Source: Roseibium porphyridii
GTDB lineage: Bacteria; Pseudomonadota; Alphaproteobacteria; Rhizobiales; Stappiaceae
NCBI RefSeq assembly: GCF_026191725.2
Contig: NZ_CP120863.1
Location: forward strand, 2,150,001-2,214,000
Reading direction: 5' to 3'
Length of the DNA: 64,000 bases
The position numbers were made by a program, and so were the translations under genes. Under the pieces are notes generated by a model. The model did no database searches. It was not told where the DNA came from and worked only from the letters and a program-made list of their open reading frames with translations. This document shows, in pieces, positions 35,136 through 43,755 of the stretch; the stretch's first letter is position 1; each line of letters starts with the position of its first letter.

Positions 35136-36692
35136 TTAAACAGCTGCGAGCGCGCCGGGATTACCGGTCTGTTGGCGCAGAGCCAGTTTGTTAACGGCCG
35201 AAACGTACGCACGGGCAGAAGCCACCAAGGTGTCTGTATCCGCTCCCTTGCCAGTAGCGATACGACCGTCGGCTTCCAGACGCACCGAGACTTCCGCCTG
35301 CGCGTCTGTTCCTTCGGTCACAGCATGCACCTGATAGAGCGACAGTGTTGCCTCATGCGGTACGATCGCCTTGATGGCGTTGAAAGTCGCATCAACAGGT
35401 CCGTCACCTGTTGCCTCCTTGGTGATGTGTTGACCGTTCACATCCATCGTCAGGATTGCTTTTTGCGGACCACCCGTTCCGGCGATGACCGTCAGGGCAA
35501 TCACTTTTGTGCTTTCACCCAGGATGTTGATTTCATCCTCGACCAGGGCCTCAATGTCCTCGTCATAAACATGCTTTTTGCGGTCGGCCAGGTCCTTGAA
35601 GCGGCGGAACGCGTCTTGCAGTGCGTTGTCGCCCAACTCAAAACCCAATTCTCGCAGCTTGTCGCGGAAGGCATGACGGCCAGAATGCTTGCCCATGACC
35701 AGGGATGTTGCTTTCACTCCGACATCTTCCGGACGCATGATTTCGTAGGTTTCTGCATTTTTCAGCATACCGTCCTGGTGGATGCCGCTCTCATGCGCGA
35801 AGGCGTTTTTCCCGACAATCGCCTTGTTGTATTGCACGGCGAAACCGGATGCGCCGGCGACCATCTTGGATGCCCGTACCAGGAACTTCGGATCAATCTG
35901 GGTCGTATAAGGCAGGATGTCGCCGCGGGTCCGAACGGCCATGACGATTTCTTCCAGCGAGGCATTTCCCGCGCGTTCTCCGAGGCCATTGATCGTGCAC
36001 TCGATCTGGCGTGCTCCGCCAGCGACACCAGCCAGCGAATTGGCAACTGCCAGGCCCAGGTCGTCATGACAATGGACCGAGAAAATAGCCTTGTCGCTGT
36101 CTGGGACACGTTCACGGATCTGCTCGAACATGGCCTTGTATTCATCCGGGGTCGCATAACCGACCGTGTCGGGCAGATTGATCGTGGTGGCACCACACTT
36201 GATCGCAGCCTCAACGCATCTGCACAGATAGTCGATCGGAGTGCGGGTTGCGTCCATGGCGGACCATTCCACATCTTCAATCAGATTGCGGGAGCGGGTC
36301 ACCGTGTCGGTGATGATCTCCATTACCTCTTCTTCCGTCTTGTTCATCTGGAACTTCAGATGAATTGGAGACGTGGAGACGAATGTATGAATCCGGCCCT
36401 TTTCAGCATGTTTGACGGCTTCACCACAGCGATCGATATCGGCATGGATCGCTCTGGCAAGGCCCGCGATGACGGAGTTCTTGGAGCGCTTAGCGATCTC
36501 GCTGACAGCTTCGAAGTCGCCATTGGAGGCAATCGGGAAGCCAGCCTCGATGATGTCGACGCCCATGTCGTCTAGGATCTCGGCGATCTGCAGCTTCTCT
36601 TCCAGCGTCATCGACGCGCCGGGCGATTGTTCTCCATCACGCAAGGTGGTGTCGAAGATGCGGATCTGGTCCTTCTCAGGAGTGGCAGTCAT
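35136..36692 (-). CDS. leuA: 2-isopropylmalate synthase
   Basis: First committed enzyme of leucine synthesis: acetyl-CoA plus 2-oxoisovalerate to 2-isopropylmalate. It has 518 residues. The catalytic TIM barrel starts with IFDTTLRDGEQSPGASM, the metal-binding HxH lies in SVHCHDDLGLAVANS, and the GERAGNASLEE motif follows. The C-terminal LeuA dimer/allosteric domain (about 390-500) is intact, so leucine feedback inhibition is expected. The gene is preceded by a Leu-rich leader peptide 138 bases upstream. Confidence 0.97.
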   Translation of the reverse strand: MTATPEKDQIRIFDTTLRDGEQSPGASMTLEEKLQIAEILDDMGVDIIEAGFPIASNGDFEAVSEIAKRSKNSVIAGLARAIHADIDRCGEAVKHAEKGRIHTFVSTSPIHLKFQMNKTEEEVMEIITDTVTRSRNLIEDVEWSAMDATRTPIDYLCRCVEAAIKCGATTINLPDTVGYATPDEYKAMFEQIRERVPDSDKAIFSVHCHDDLGLAVANSLAGVAGGARQIECTINGLGERAGNASLEEIVMAVRTRGDILPYTTQIDPKFLVRASKMVAGASGFAVQYNKAIVGKNAFAHESGIHQDGMLKNAETYEIMRPEDVGVKATSLVMGKHSGRHAFRDKLRELGFELGDNALQDAFRRFKDLADRKKHVYDEDIEALVEDEINILGESTKVIALTVIAGTGGPQKAILTMDVNGQHITKEATGDGPVDATFNAIKAIVPHEATLSLYQVHAVTEGTDAQAEVSVRLEADGRIATGKGADTDTLVASARAYVSAVNKLALRQQTGNPGALAAV

Positions 36693-36829
36693 GTCGTTTC
36701 GTCCCAGTCTTGGATCGGGCCGTTCTGCAATTGATGGAACCTGGGCGCGCGATCCGGATTTCGTGATGCGTTTTGAAAGTGTCTCCCCTAAGTGCCCGTT
36801 CCGCCATTCATACGCGGATCAGCCGACGC

Positions 36830-36928
36830 TCAGGGGCATCTAAGAAGGAGGAGATCGCCAAGTAGAAGGAGGCCGCGCGTGGACCGCGCGTTAACAGAAG
36901 AGCCGGAAATGTCGCTTGCCGCGATCAT
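36830..36928 (-). CDS. leu leader peptide (putative attenuator peptide upstream of leuA)
   Basis: A 32-codon frame: MIAASDISGSSVNARSTRG, then LLLLGDLLLLRCP and TGA. Eight of ten consecutive codons in the centre are Leu (CTC CTT CTA CTT GGC GAT CTC CTC CTT CTT), including the less common CTA. It lies 138 bases before leuA on the same strand. The Leu-codon run is flanked by sequences that can pair: CGCGCG copies before it, and CCCCT (in the last codons) with AGGGG (36785-36795 region) after it. This is the classical layout for ribosome-mediated control by leucyl-tRNA. I do not see a U-rich terminator after it, so the exact mechanism is open. The SD is weak (AAAGACAG). Confidence 0.8.
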   Translation of the reverse strand: MIAASDISGSSVNARSTRGLLLLGDLLLLRCP

Positions 36929-36992
36929 GGATCTGTCTTTGGCCTTTGATCATCTTCAAATTGCGTCTGTCGAGGTTCGCTTAAAAGCATGA

Positions 36993-37502
36993 CCTGACAG
37001 TTAACGAGTTTCGTTCTTAAGGCAGGTTTTCATCCGATGCAACAAGGTTCTTTCCAGATGGAGGCTTTGCGTACGGAACGACTAGCATAAGCCCTTGTCT
37101 TTGGTGTGACCGCAGAGTTGGCCCATAATGGAGCCGGGAGAAACCAAACTCATTATCTTTGAAGGACAAAGGATTACGCGAATAGCGTTGCACGATCACC
37201 GAGGCTCTGAAAAATGTGACTGATCCAAACCCAAAGGAAATAGGCGATTTTCTGCTTATTTGTCGAACTGCAATTGGTTGGTCGCAGCAAGGTGCCTGGT
37301 TCAAGAATGCGGCTTTGGGCGAAACGACAGGATGCCGTGTTCGAAATGCCGAATGCTCAATTCGACGTGGTTACAAGATATGAGTTGTAGTTGGCGCGTG
37401 CCATCTTTGTACTGGTTTTGAGGACCTACCAGTGTGTCGGCAGAAACTTTCTGCCGATGTCCACGTAAGGTCGCCGTTCCGGGAAGTTCGTTTTTCGGCG
37501 AC
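36993..37502. other. Intergenic stretch without recognised gene
   Basis: About 500 bases between the leu leader region and the DUF899 gene. It should hold the leuA promoter near 36960-37020. A 95-codon frame on the minus strand (37017-37304) has no SD, no family resemblance and Cys/Pro-rich composition, so I do not call it a gene. Confidence 0.45.
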
Positions 37503-38207
37503 TCAATAGGTATCGCGCCGTTTTACCCAGGCCTGAGGGTAGGGCAGGCTTTCTTCATCGCGACCGAGATGCGTCAGATCCAGCAGATTGTAGGCCATAT
37601 TCAAGATGTCGAGACCCCGCCCATAGGTAGAATAGCTGTGGGCGACCCGACCATCTTCGAGCTTGATAAAGGTGCTCACGCCCGGCAACTCCTCGGTGCC
37701 AACTGGTTGGCCTTTGTAGTTGTAGCCACGGCCTGCCGGATCTTCCTTGCCGGGGAACGTAACTCCGTAATCATTGTTGAAGCTGGTGCCAAGGGAAGAG
37801 ACCCAGTCAAACGTCCAGCCCATACGTGTTCTGTAGGCTTCCAGTTTTTCCAGCGGCGCGCTGGAGATAGAAACAAGTGCCGTGTCCCGGGCTGCCAAAT
37901 GGACATCGAGCCGCTCGTAATTGTCGGCCCAGAAGGAACAGCTCGGGCAGCCTTCCTCCCAGTTCTCGCCAAACATGAAGTGATAGACAACGAGCTGTCT
38001 TTGCGGCCCAAACAGGTCTGACAGGCTCTTCGGGCCATCCCTTGTGTCGAAAACGTAGTCTTCATTCACGAGCACAAGCGGCAAGTCGCGGCGTGCAGCG
38101 GACAGCTGGTCGCGCTCCTTGGTGAAAGCCTTTTCCTTTGCCAGGAGAGCCTTTCGCGCTTCAAGCCATTCATCCCGACTAACGATCTGTGGTGATGACA
38201 TTTTCAT
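37503..38207 (-). CDS. DUF899 family (thioredoxin-like) protein
   Basis: A 234-residue protein of the DUF899 family, whose fold is thioredoxin-like. Diagnostic segments are VSRDEWLEARKALLAKEKAFT at the N-terminus, LFGPQRQLVVYHFMFG, and EEGCPSCSFWAD, where the CPSC pair occupies the thioredoxin CxxC position. No defined substrate is known. It is the last gene of a three-gene operon in which each start overlaps the previous stop by four bases (ArsR - AHSA1 - DUF899). Confidence 0.88.
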   Translation of the reverse strand: MKMSSPQIVSRDEWLEARKALLAKEKAFTKERDQLSAARRDLPLVLVNEDYVFDTRDGPKSLSDLFGPQRQLVVYHFMFGENWEEGCPSCSFWADNYERLDVHLAARDTALVSISSAPLEKLEAYRTRMGWTFDWVSSLGTSFNNDYGVTFPGKEDPAGRGYNYKGQPVGTEELPGVSTFIKLEDGRVAHSYSTYGRGLDILNMAYNLLDLTHLGRDEESLPYPQAWVKRRDTY

Positions 38208-38725
38208 TCTCCCGGTACGTGTTCCATTTCCTTGACGAAATCGGCAAGCCGCTCAAAACAGCCGTTCCAGCCGCCGCCAACGCCGTGACGCGCGTCTTCG
38301 GTTTTGATGGCTTCATGCGAAAGCCGGACTTCGGTGGCCTTGCCGGCAGCGGTGAAAGTTACAGCGACCTTTGACGTGTCAGTCGTTTCGCGCGTGCCGT
38401 CGGCAAATTCCTTGACGTGACGCCAACTGAATTCGAGCCGGTTGGGAGGGTCGATGAGCAGATACTCTCCCTCAAAGTGAATTTGCTTTTCGTCGGTCTT
38501 ATCAATCACAAAGCACCATTTCCCGCCGATCTTCAGATCGATCTCGACTTGCTCAAGCGAACCGGCTTTGGGAATAAACCAGCAACTGACATCCCGCGGA
38601 TCGGTAAAGGCGCGGAAAACCCGTTCGGGAGCCGCCCTGAAAAGACCCTCGATAATAATAGGATCCCGGCCCGGTTCCGACTTCAAAAACTCTTTGGCAG
38701 TCTGCTGAACAGTCATCTTACTCAA
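38204..38725 (-). CDS. SRPBCC/AHSA1 domain protein
   Basis: A 173-residue START-like (AHSA1) domain protein: IIIEGLFRAAPERVFRAFTDP at the N-terminus, LDLKIGG-type strand (VEIDLKIGGKWCF), and GWNGCFERLADFV in the C-terminal helix. These proteins bind hydrophobic ligands in a cavity and commonly follow an ArsR regulator. It is translationally coupled at both ends by ATGA overlaps. Confidence 0.88.
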   Translation of the reverse strand: MSKMTVQQTAKEFLKSEPGRDPIIIEGLFRAAPERVFRAFTDPRDVSCWFIPKAGSLEQVEIDLKIGGKWCFVIDKTDEKQIHFEGEYLLIDPPNRLEFSWRHVKEFADGTRETTDTSKVAVTFTAAGKATEVRLSHEAIKTEDARHGVGGGWNGCFERLADFVKEMEHVPGE

Positions 38726-39051
38726 TCCTCTTTGGCCAGATGGCGGGCAAGGGCATCGAAGCGGTCAATCCAGAAGGCTTCGTATTTCTGAAGCCAGTCG
38801 ACGGCTTCCTTGATCGGGGCCCCGCGGAGCCTGCAATGCCTGGTTCGGCCGCGTTTTTCGACTTCAACAAGGCCTGCATCGGACAGGACACGTAAATGTT
38901 TGGAAACTGCCGTCAGCGACATGTCGAAGGGTTCGGCAAGGTCGGAAAGTGTCGTTTCACCCGTTGCCAAACGAGAGACAATGGCACGTCGTGTGCCATC
39001 GCTGAGTGCGGAAAAGGTAGCGTCCAATTGGGGCATCTGAAGCACAGTCAT
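38722..39051 (-). CDS. ArsR family regulator
   Basis: An approximately 109-residue winged-helix repressor: LDATFSALSDGTRRAIVSRLATGETTLSDLAEPFDMSLTAVSKHLRVLSDAGLVEVEKRGRTRHC in segments. There are no CxC metal-site residues in the recognition helix, so it belongs to the non-metal group that pairs with AHSA1 proteins. ATG 39051 has AAGG eight bases upstream. An inverted repeat lies just before it (39067-39098). Confidence 0.9.
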   Translation of the reverse strand: MTVLQMPQLDATFSALSDGTRRAIVSRLATGETTLSDLAEPFDMSLTAVSKHLRVLSDAGLVEVEKRGRTRHCRLRGAPIKEAVDWLQKYEAFWIDRFDALARHLAKED

Positions 39052-39066
39052 AAAGTGAACCTTTTG

Positions 39067-39112
39067 GTTGACTATCATCAAGTTTCATTATAGTCAACTA
39101 ATTGGTTGAGTA
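39067..39112. promoter_or_regulatory. Probable ArsR operator
   Basis: Inverted repeat GTTGACTA (39067-39074) and TAGTCAAC (39091-39098), perfect 8-bp arms, 16 bases apart. A third partial copy, TTGGTTGAGTA, is at 39102-39112. It lies between the ArsR operon (minus) and the GST gene (plus) and could control both. Confidence 0.6.
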
Positions 39113-39189
39113 AAGCAGTGCAGATTACCGATAGCTCAACAGGGTCAGCCAGAGTGTCTTGAGAGTGGCCCGACAAAGGAGTGGATGAG

Positions 39190-39840
39190 ATGAAGCTTTA
39201 TGTAACCGACCTGTCTCCCAACAGCAGACGCGTGTTGGCTGCGGTCAGTCATCTTGGTTTCGATGGCGAGACCGAGATCCAGAAATACGATCTGATGAAA
39301 GGGGAGCATCGCTCGGACGAACTCAAGGCGGTCAATCCCAATCAAAAGGTGCCAGTGCTTGTTGACGGCGATTTCAGCCTTTGGGAAGCCAATCCAATCA
39401 TGATTTACCTGGGTGAACGTGCCGGTGCCGAAGAGTTTTGTCCCACACATCGGCAGGGCCGCATTGAGGTGCTGCGATGGATGTCCTGGGAGGTTCAACA
39501 CTTCAATCGTGCGCTCGGAGACATTGTCTGGGAGACCGTTGCCAAGCAAGCATTCGGCCTTGGCGCGCCCGACACTGTCAAGATCGAGGCCGGTCTGGAT
39601 AATTTCCGCCGGTTTGCTGCGGTTTTGGAAAACCACCTTGCGGATCGGGACTTCGTCCTAGGTGATGAGTTGACGGTCGCTGATTTTGCGGTCGGCAGCC
39701 ATTCCGCATTGGCAATGCATCCTCAATCCCAGGTGCCTCTAAAGGATTTTCCGAAGGTCAACGCGTACCTGCAACGCCTCGAAGCCGTTCCGGCCTGGGC
39801 TGCAACTGCTCCCAAGCCTCGTGCGGAAGCGGCGGAATAG
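39190..39840 (+). CDS. Glutathione S-transferase family protein
   Basis: An approximately 216-residue cytosolic GST. The N-terminal thioredoxin-like domain has MKLYVTDLSPNSRRVLAAV, the cis-Pro motif NQKVPVLVDG and the glutathione-contacting LWEANPIMIYLGE (the E-S/A-N-P pattern). The C-terminal helical domain has ELTVADFAVGSHSALAM. The N-terminal Ser in SPNSRR is the likely catalytic residue region. ATG 39190 has AGGAG nine bases upstream; a GTG at 39181 sits on the SD. It is divergent from the ArsR operon. Confidence 0.88.
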   Translation: MKLYVTDLSPNSRRVLAAVSHLGFDGETEIQKYDLMKGEHRSDELKAVNPNQKVPVLVDGDFSLWEANPIMIYLGERAGAEEFCPTHRQGRIEVLRWMSWEVQHFNRALGDIVWETVAKQAFGLGAPDTVKIEAGLDNFRRFAAVLENHLADRDFVLGDELTVADFAVGSHSALAMHPQSQVPLKDFPKVNAYLQRLEAVPAWAATAPKPRAEAAE

Positions 39841-39867
39841 CTCTTCAGACTGAACGGCCATTGCCGT

Positions 39868-39899
39868 TAACAAGGCCAGCCCCTAGGCTGGCCTTGTTA
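39868..39899 (+). terminator. Long hairpin after the GST gene, touching the EamA start codon
   Basis: A perfect 14-bp stem TAACAAGGCCAGCC / GGCTGGCCTTGTTA. There is no T run after it. Its last base is the A of the EamA ATG, so it may end the GST transcript or hide the EamA translation start. Confidence 0.55.
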
Positions 39900-40801
39900 T
39901 GAGCCGTTCCTACCTGTTCGCACTCTTCATGGGCGTCGTCGCAGCATTTCTGCTGGGAATGAATTCCGTATCCGTGCGTTTCCTGACTTCTGACTTGCAC
40001 GGGCTGCAGATAGCCGTTTTCCGGCTTTGGATCGGCTGTACAACGATCTTCGCACTGCTGATGCTCTCAGGGTATCGGTTCCGGCTGTTTCCCTATGACC
40101 GGTATCAATGCCTGGCTATCGCCGGATTTACACTAAACTACATCACGTTCCACATTGGCCTTGAGAAGACCAGCGCCACCAATGCAATGGTGCTCGAAAA
40201 CACAGCGCCATTCTTTGTGCTTCTGTTTCTTGTCATCACGCGGGTGGAGAGTGTCAGGTGGTCCGACGGTGTTGCCACCGCGATGGCGTTGGCTGGCGTT
40301 TACCTGACAGTACGGCAGGATCTTGAAGTCGGCGCCACTGGTCTGGAAGGCGATATCTGGGAGATTGGTGCTGGTATCAGCTGGGCAATGTTCATCGTAG
40401 GCAGCGCAGCATCTGTCAAAAAAACGAGGTCCAGCCTGGACCGGATGGCGGTGTTGCTGAAGATTTTGCTGCCGTGCGGCCTGGTTTTGACACCCTCGCT
40501 ATTCTTCTACCCGCTTCAGGTGACAACGATAGATATTTCCGTCCTCTTGGCGCTCGGTGTCTTTTCGACAGCACTTTGCTACTACCTTTGGTACGAAGCC
40601 ATGTCCGAGGTTTCCACCGTCACGGCGTCATTGCTGATTGTCCTGTCCGTTGTGTTCGCGTTTGTTGCTGCATTCTTCCTGTTGGGCGAGACGGTCACGC
40701 CAGACATGTTGATTGGGGCCACTCTGATTGTCTTCGCCGTTGTCCTTCCTGGACTGGTCGATACCTTTGCCTCCAAAGCAGATGCCAAAGAGCCGGACTA
40801 A
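39899..40801 (+). CDS. EamA/DMT family transporter
   Basis: A 300-residue inner-membrane protein with ten predicted helices in two EamA repeats (about 5-140 and 155-290). Pattern residues are FRLWIG in helix 2, TSATNAMVLENTAPFFVLLF in helix 4, and LSVVFAFVAAFFLLGETVTP in helix 9. Such carriers export metabolites or amino acids; the substrate is unknown. The ATG at 39899 has no SD and lies at the foot of a 14-bp hairpin. An ATG at 39929 would remove half of the first helix and is less likely. Confidence 0.85.
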   Translation: MSRSYLFALFMGVVAAFLLGMNSVSVRFLTSDLHGLQIAVFRLWIGCTTIFALLMLSGYRFRLFPYDRYQCLAIAGFTLNYITFHIGLEKTSATNAMVLENTAPFFVLLFLVITRVESVRWSDGVATAMALAGVYLTVRQDLEVGATGLEGDIWEIGAGISWAMFIVGSAASVKKTRSSLDRMAVLLKILLPCGLVLTPSLFFYPLQVTTIDISVLLALGVFSTALCYYLWYEAMSEVSTVTASLLIVLSVVFAFVAAFFLLGETVTPDMLIGATLIVFAVVLPGLVDTFASKADAKEPD

Positions 40802-40875
40802 ACGATCTTGGTTTCCCGCCAGAATTCGTTGCGGCGAAGAGAATATGCCGCCGCAATGCGGTTCTCTGGCCATTT

Positions 40876-41640
40876 TTACAGACTCTGGCCGCCGGAGACT
40901 TCGATGCGTTGTCCGGTCATCCAACCCGTTTCGCCCGTTAGAATCGCCGCGACAGTACCTCCGATATCATCTGGCATTCCTGCTCGGCCCATGGCTGTCA
41001 TGCCCGCGATCATTTTGTTGTGTTCAGGAACATCCCTGACAGCACCACCACCAAAGTCCGTTTCAATCGCGCCTGGAGCCAGTGTGTTGACAGCAATGCG
41101 CCGTGGTCCGAGTTCCTTCGCGAGATAGCGCGTCAGTGTTTCAACCGCTCCTTTCATCGTCGCATAAGCCGCATATCCGGGGATTGTGAAGCGTGCAAGA
41201 CCGGTGGAAATGTTGAGGATCCGGCTGCCGTCCGGGAGCATCGGCAGAAATCCTTGGGTCAGAAAGAAGACGCCTTTGACGTGGATGTTCATGAGGTGGT
41301 CAAACTCATCTTCGGTGGTGTCCGCAAAGGACTTGTGAACACCAGTACCAGCATTGTTGACCAGAATATCAAATCCGTCGCGTTGCCAAGTTTCATTCAA
41401 TACGGCTCTCAGGTCCGAATAAAAACCAGGGAAGGCCGAAGTGTCGGTCGTGTCCAACCCAATTGCGACTGCGCGCTGACCGAGTGCCTCGATCTCTGCA
41501 ATGGTTTCTTCTGCTGACGCCTTGTTGGAATTGTAGGTCAGGACGCTGTCGACGCCGTGCCGTGCCAAGTGTATGGCCATGTTCCGGCCAAGACCGCGGC
41601 TGCCGCCGGTTATCAATGCGATTTTCGTGCCATTGGTCAT
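40876..41640 (-). CDS. Short-chain dehydrogenase/reductase
   Basis: A 254-residue classical SDR using NAD(P)H. The cofactor motif is TGGSRGLGRNMA, the NNAG motif is ILVNNAGTG, and the catalytic Ser is in ISTGLARF. YxxxK is Y-A-T-M-K in YAAYATMKGA, and the PG motif is LAPGAIETDF. The ATG at 41640 has GGAG at 7-base spacing. It is divergent from an AraC_N-type regulator that probably controls it. Substrate unknown. Confidence 0.9.
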   Translation of the reverse strand: MTNGTKIALITGGSRGLGRNMAIHLARHGVDSVLTYNSNKASAEETIAEIEALGQRAVAIGLDTTDTSAFPGFYSDLRAVLNETWQRDGFDILVNNAGTGVHKSFADTTEDEFDHLMNIHVKGVFFLTQGFLPMLPDGSRILNISTGLARFTIPGYAAYATMKGAVETLTRYLAKELGPRRIAVNTLAPGAIETDFGGGAVRDVPEHNKMIAGMTAMGRAGMPDDIGGTVAAILTGETGWMTGQRIEVSGGQSL

Positions 41641-41811
41641 CTGTTGTCTCCAAACTGCGTTCAGTGGATCTGATGACACTGAGATAGCTTTTCGCCAGTT
41701 GTCGTACCTGCCGGTTCCTCCTGAAAATCTGCCTAATTCTCTGAAATGCTAAGGTAGTGTGATTGTCAGTTCAGAGTTTTGCCTTTATCTGCAGAGATCC
41801 GGGAGAGCTTG

Positions 41812-42708
41812 ATGCAGACAGACCAATTGACGCAAAAGCTGATTGATTTTGCAGACGAACGAAAGGCCGGAAACGACCCCTTCGACATTGGCGTTCCCGG
41901 TGTCACTTTGGTGCGTCAAAGGCAGAGGACACAGGTCTATCCAGTCGTCTTTCATCCAATTTTCTGCCTGGTTCTCCAAGGTGCCAAACAAACTTATGTC
42001 GGTAGCCGAACGGTTCGCTTTGCCAGCGGCCAGTCGCTGATCGTCGGTTTGGATCTGCCGGCCGAATCCAAAGTGATAGAGGCAAGCTCCCAGAAGCCCT
42101 ATGTCGCCTTGGCGCTCGATCTGGACATTGCGTTGCTGCGTGACCTGTCGGGCGAGTTGGACCTCCTGGAGCACGGAAGCGAGAAGACGGTGGCGGTCTC
42201 CAGCGGCAAAGCCGATGACGCAATTGTCGATGCCATGCGACGGTTGTTCGAACTGACCGAAATGCCAGAGGCGGCCGCGGTATTGGAGCCCTTGATCAAA
42301 AGGGAGGTGCATTTCTGGCTTTTAAAGGCCGAGCACGGCAGCATCTTGAGACAACTGGTCAAACGCGACAGTCGTGCTGCGCGCATATCGACGGCGATTG
42401 ACAGGATCAAGAGGGAGTTTGCAACGGCTCTGCGTGTCGAGGATCTTGCGCAGGACGCGGCCATGAGCGTTTCAGCCTTTCATGCCGGTTTCAAGGACAT
42501 TACCGGCACAACACCGCTTCAGTTTCAAAAGAGGCTGCGCTTAATGGAGGCGCGGCGTTTGTTGCAGAATGACAAACTGTCTGTTTCTAGCACCGCGTTT
42601 CAGGTCGGGTATGAAAGCCCGACCCAGTTCAGCCGGGAGTATTCTCGGCAATTCGGTCAGACACCGCGCGCTGACAAAATCGGTTCTTCTGACGTCTCGA
42701 CCCGTTAA
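41812..42708 (+). CDS. AraC family regulator with AraC_N-type sensor domain
   Basis: A 298-residue regulator. The N-terminal domain (about 20-190, PGVTLVRQRQRTQVYPVVFHP, CLVLQGAKQTYVG, ALALDLDIALLRDL) matches the AraC_N family often found beside oxidoreductase genes. The C-terminal AraC HTH pair (about 205-285) has LAQDAAMSVSAFHAGFKDITGTTPLQFQK and AFQVGYESPTQFSREYSRQFG. ATG 41812 has GGGAG at 6-base spacing. It is divergent from the SDR gene and overlaps the convergent phzF-like gene by four bases. Confidence 0.9.
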   Translation: MQTDQLTQKLIDFADERKAGNDPFDIGVPGVTLVRQRQRTQVYPVVFHPIFCLVLQGAKQTYVGSRTVRFASGQSLIVGLDLPAESKVIEASSQKPYVALALDLDIALLRDLSGELDLLEHGSEKTVAVSSGKADDAIVDAMRRLFELTEMPEAAAVLEPLIKREVHFWLLKAEHGSILRQLVKRDSRAARISTAIDRIKREFATALRVEDLAQDAAMSVSAFHAGFKDITGTTPLQFQKRLRLMEARRLLQNDKLSVSSTAFQVGYESPTQFSREYSRQFGQTPRADKIGSSDVSTR

Positions 42709-43616
42709 AGGAACAATTCGCCGCGGGCGACAAGTGTTGCCTGACCGCCAATTCGAACCGCATGCATGTTGCCGCCGTCGATGTCGATTTCAAGATCGAT
42801 CAGGGACGGCCGACCCATGATGAACCCTTGTTCGATCCGGATATGGTGGGTGCCGCTTGGAAGGTCGTCGTAATAGTCGACGACGCCGGCAAAGGCAGCG
42901 GCAGCTGAACCGGTGGCAGGATCTTCCGGGATGCCCATGTCGGGCGCAAACAAGCGGGCCTGGAAGGCGCTGTCATGCGAGCGAGTTTCCCGGCAATAGA
43001 CATAGGCATCATTGTGCCCGTCCTTGCCGAAGCCTGCCTTCCACATGGACTGAACCGGTTTCGCGCGCGCCAGCGCATCAAGGTCCCGCACCGGTACGAA
43101 GGTGAAGGGAGGTCCTACGCGGAAGCGGGAAGGGGCATGATTTTCAAAGCCAATATCGGTTGGCTCCAGGTTGAGCGCGGCGGCGATCAATTCCACATTG
43201 TGGGTGGGACCGGCGGGCTCCGGAAGGCTCGGTACGTCGAATTCCGCGAAGGCTGCAGCATTTTCCCGCAGGATCACCGCACAGCGAACGGTGCCGATAT
43301 TCTGTTTCAGAACAACGACCGCATCCTGTTCGTTTGAAACTTCACCAAATCTTTCCTTCGCCATCAAAATGGCGGTGCCGACGGTTGGGTGGCCGGCAAA
43401 CGGCAGCTCTAGCTTGGGGGTGAATATCCGCATGTTGGCGGAGTGTCCGGGGTTTTCCGGTGGAAAGACGAACACTGTCTCCGACAGGTTGAACTCGCCT
43501 GCAATTTTTTGCATCTGCTCGTCACTGAGACCTTCGGAGTCCAGAACAATGGCCAGCGGATTACCGGCAAGGCTCGTGTTGGTGAAGACATCCAAGATCG
43601 CGTAGCGACGGCTCAT
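42705..43616 (-). CDS. PhzF family isomerase/epimerase-like protein
   Basis: A 303-residue PhzF fold protein (diaminopimelate-epimerase-like). Family segments are RYAILDVFTNTSLAGNPLAIVLD, EFNLSETVFVFPPE with the catalytic Glu, FTPKLELPFAGHPTVGTA, and ARLFAPDMGIPEDPATGSAAAAF. No other phenazine genes are present, so this is a PhzF homologue of unknown substrate, not evidence for phenazine synthesis. Confidence 0.9.
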   Translation of the reverse strand: MSRRYAILDVFTNTSLAGNPLAIVLDSEGLSDEQMQKIAGEFNLSETVFVFPPENPGHSANMRIFTPKLELPFAGHPTVGTAILMAKERFGEVSNEQDAVVVLKQNIGTVRCAVILRENAAAFAEFDVPSLPEPAGPTHNVELIAAALNLEPTDIGFENHAPSRFRVGPPFTFVPVRDLDALARAKPVQSMWKAGFGKDGHNDAYVYCRETRSHDSAFQARLFAPDMGIPEDPATGSAAAAFAGVVDYYDDLPSGTHHIRIEQGFIMGRPSLIDLEIDIDGGNMHAVRIGGQATLVARGELFL

Positions 43617-43755
43617 ATTGTTTTTCTCCCTAGAGACTCACCAGTCAGCTCTTCCTGAGGTGAGCGGACTTTTGCATGTCTCAGCAAGTCCCGCCAGTGA
43701 TTAGTGCCCATTCTTGGTGAACAAAGGGTTGCCCGGATCTGGCCGTTGCGGGCGT

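Noticed and set aside
35100..36575. 491-codon plus-strand frame opposite leuA
   Set aside because: Antisense to all conserved LeuA motifs; low-stop antisense frames are common in this GC range.
42705..43616. PhzF homologue as evidence for phenazine synthesis
   Set aside because: No phzA-G neighbours; PhzF-like proteins are widespread with unrelated roles.
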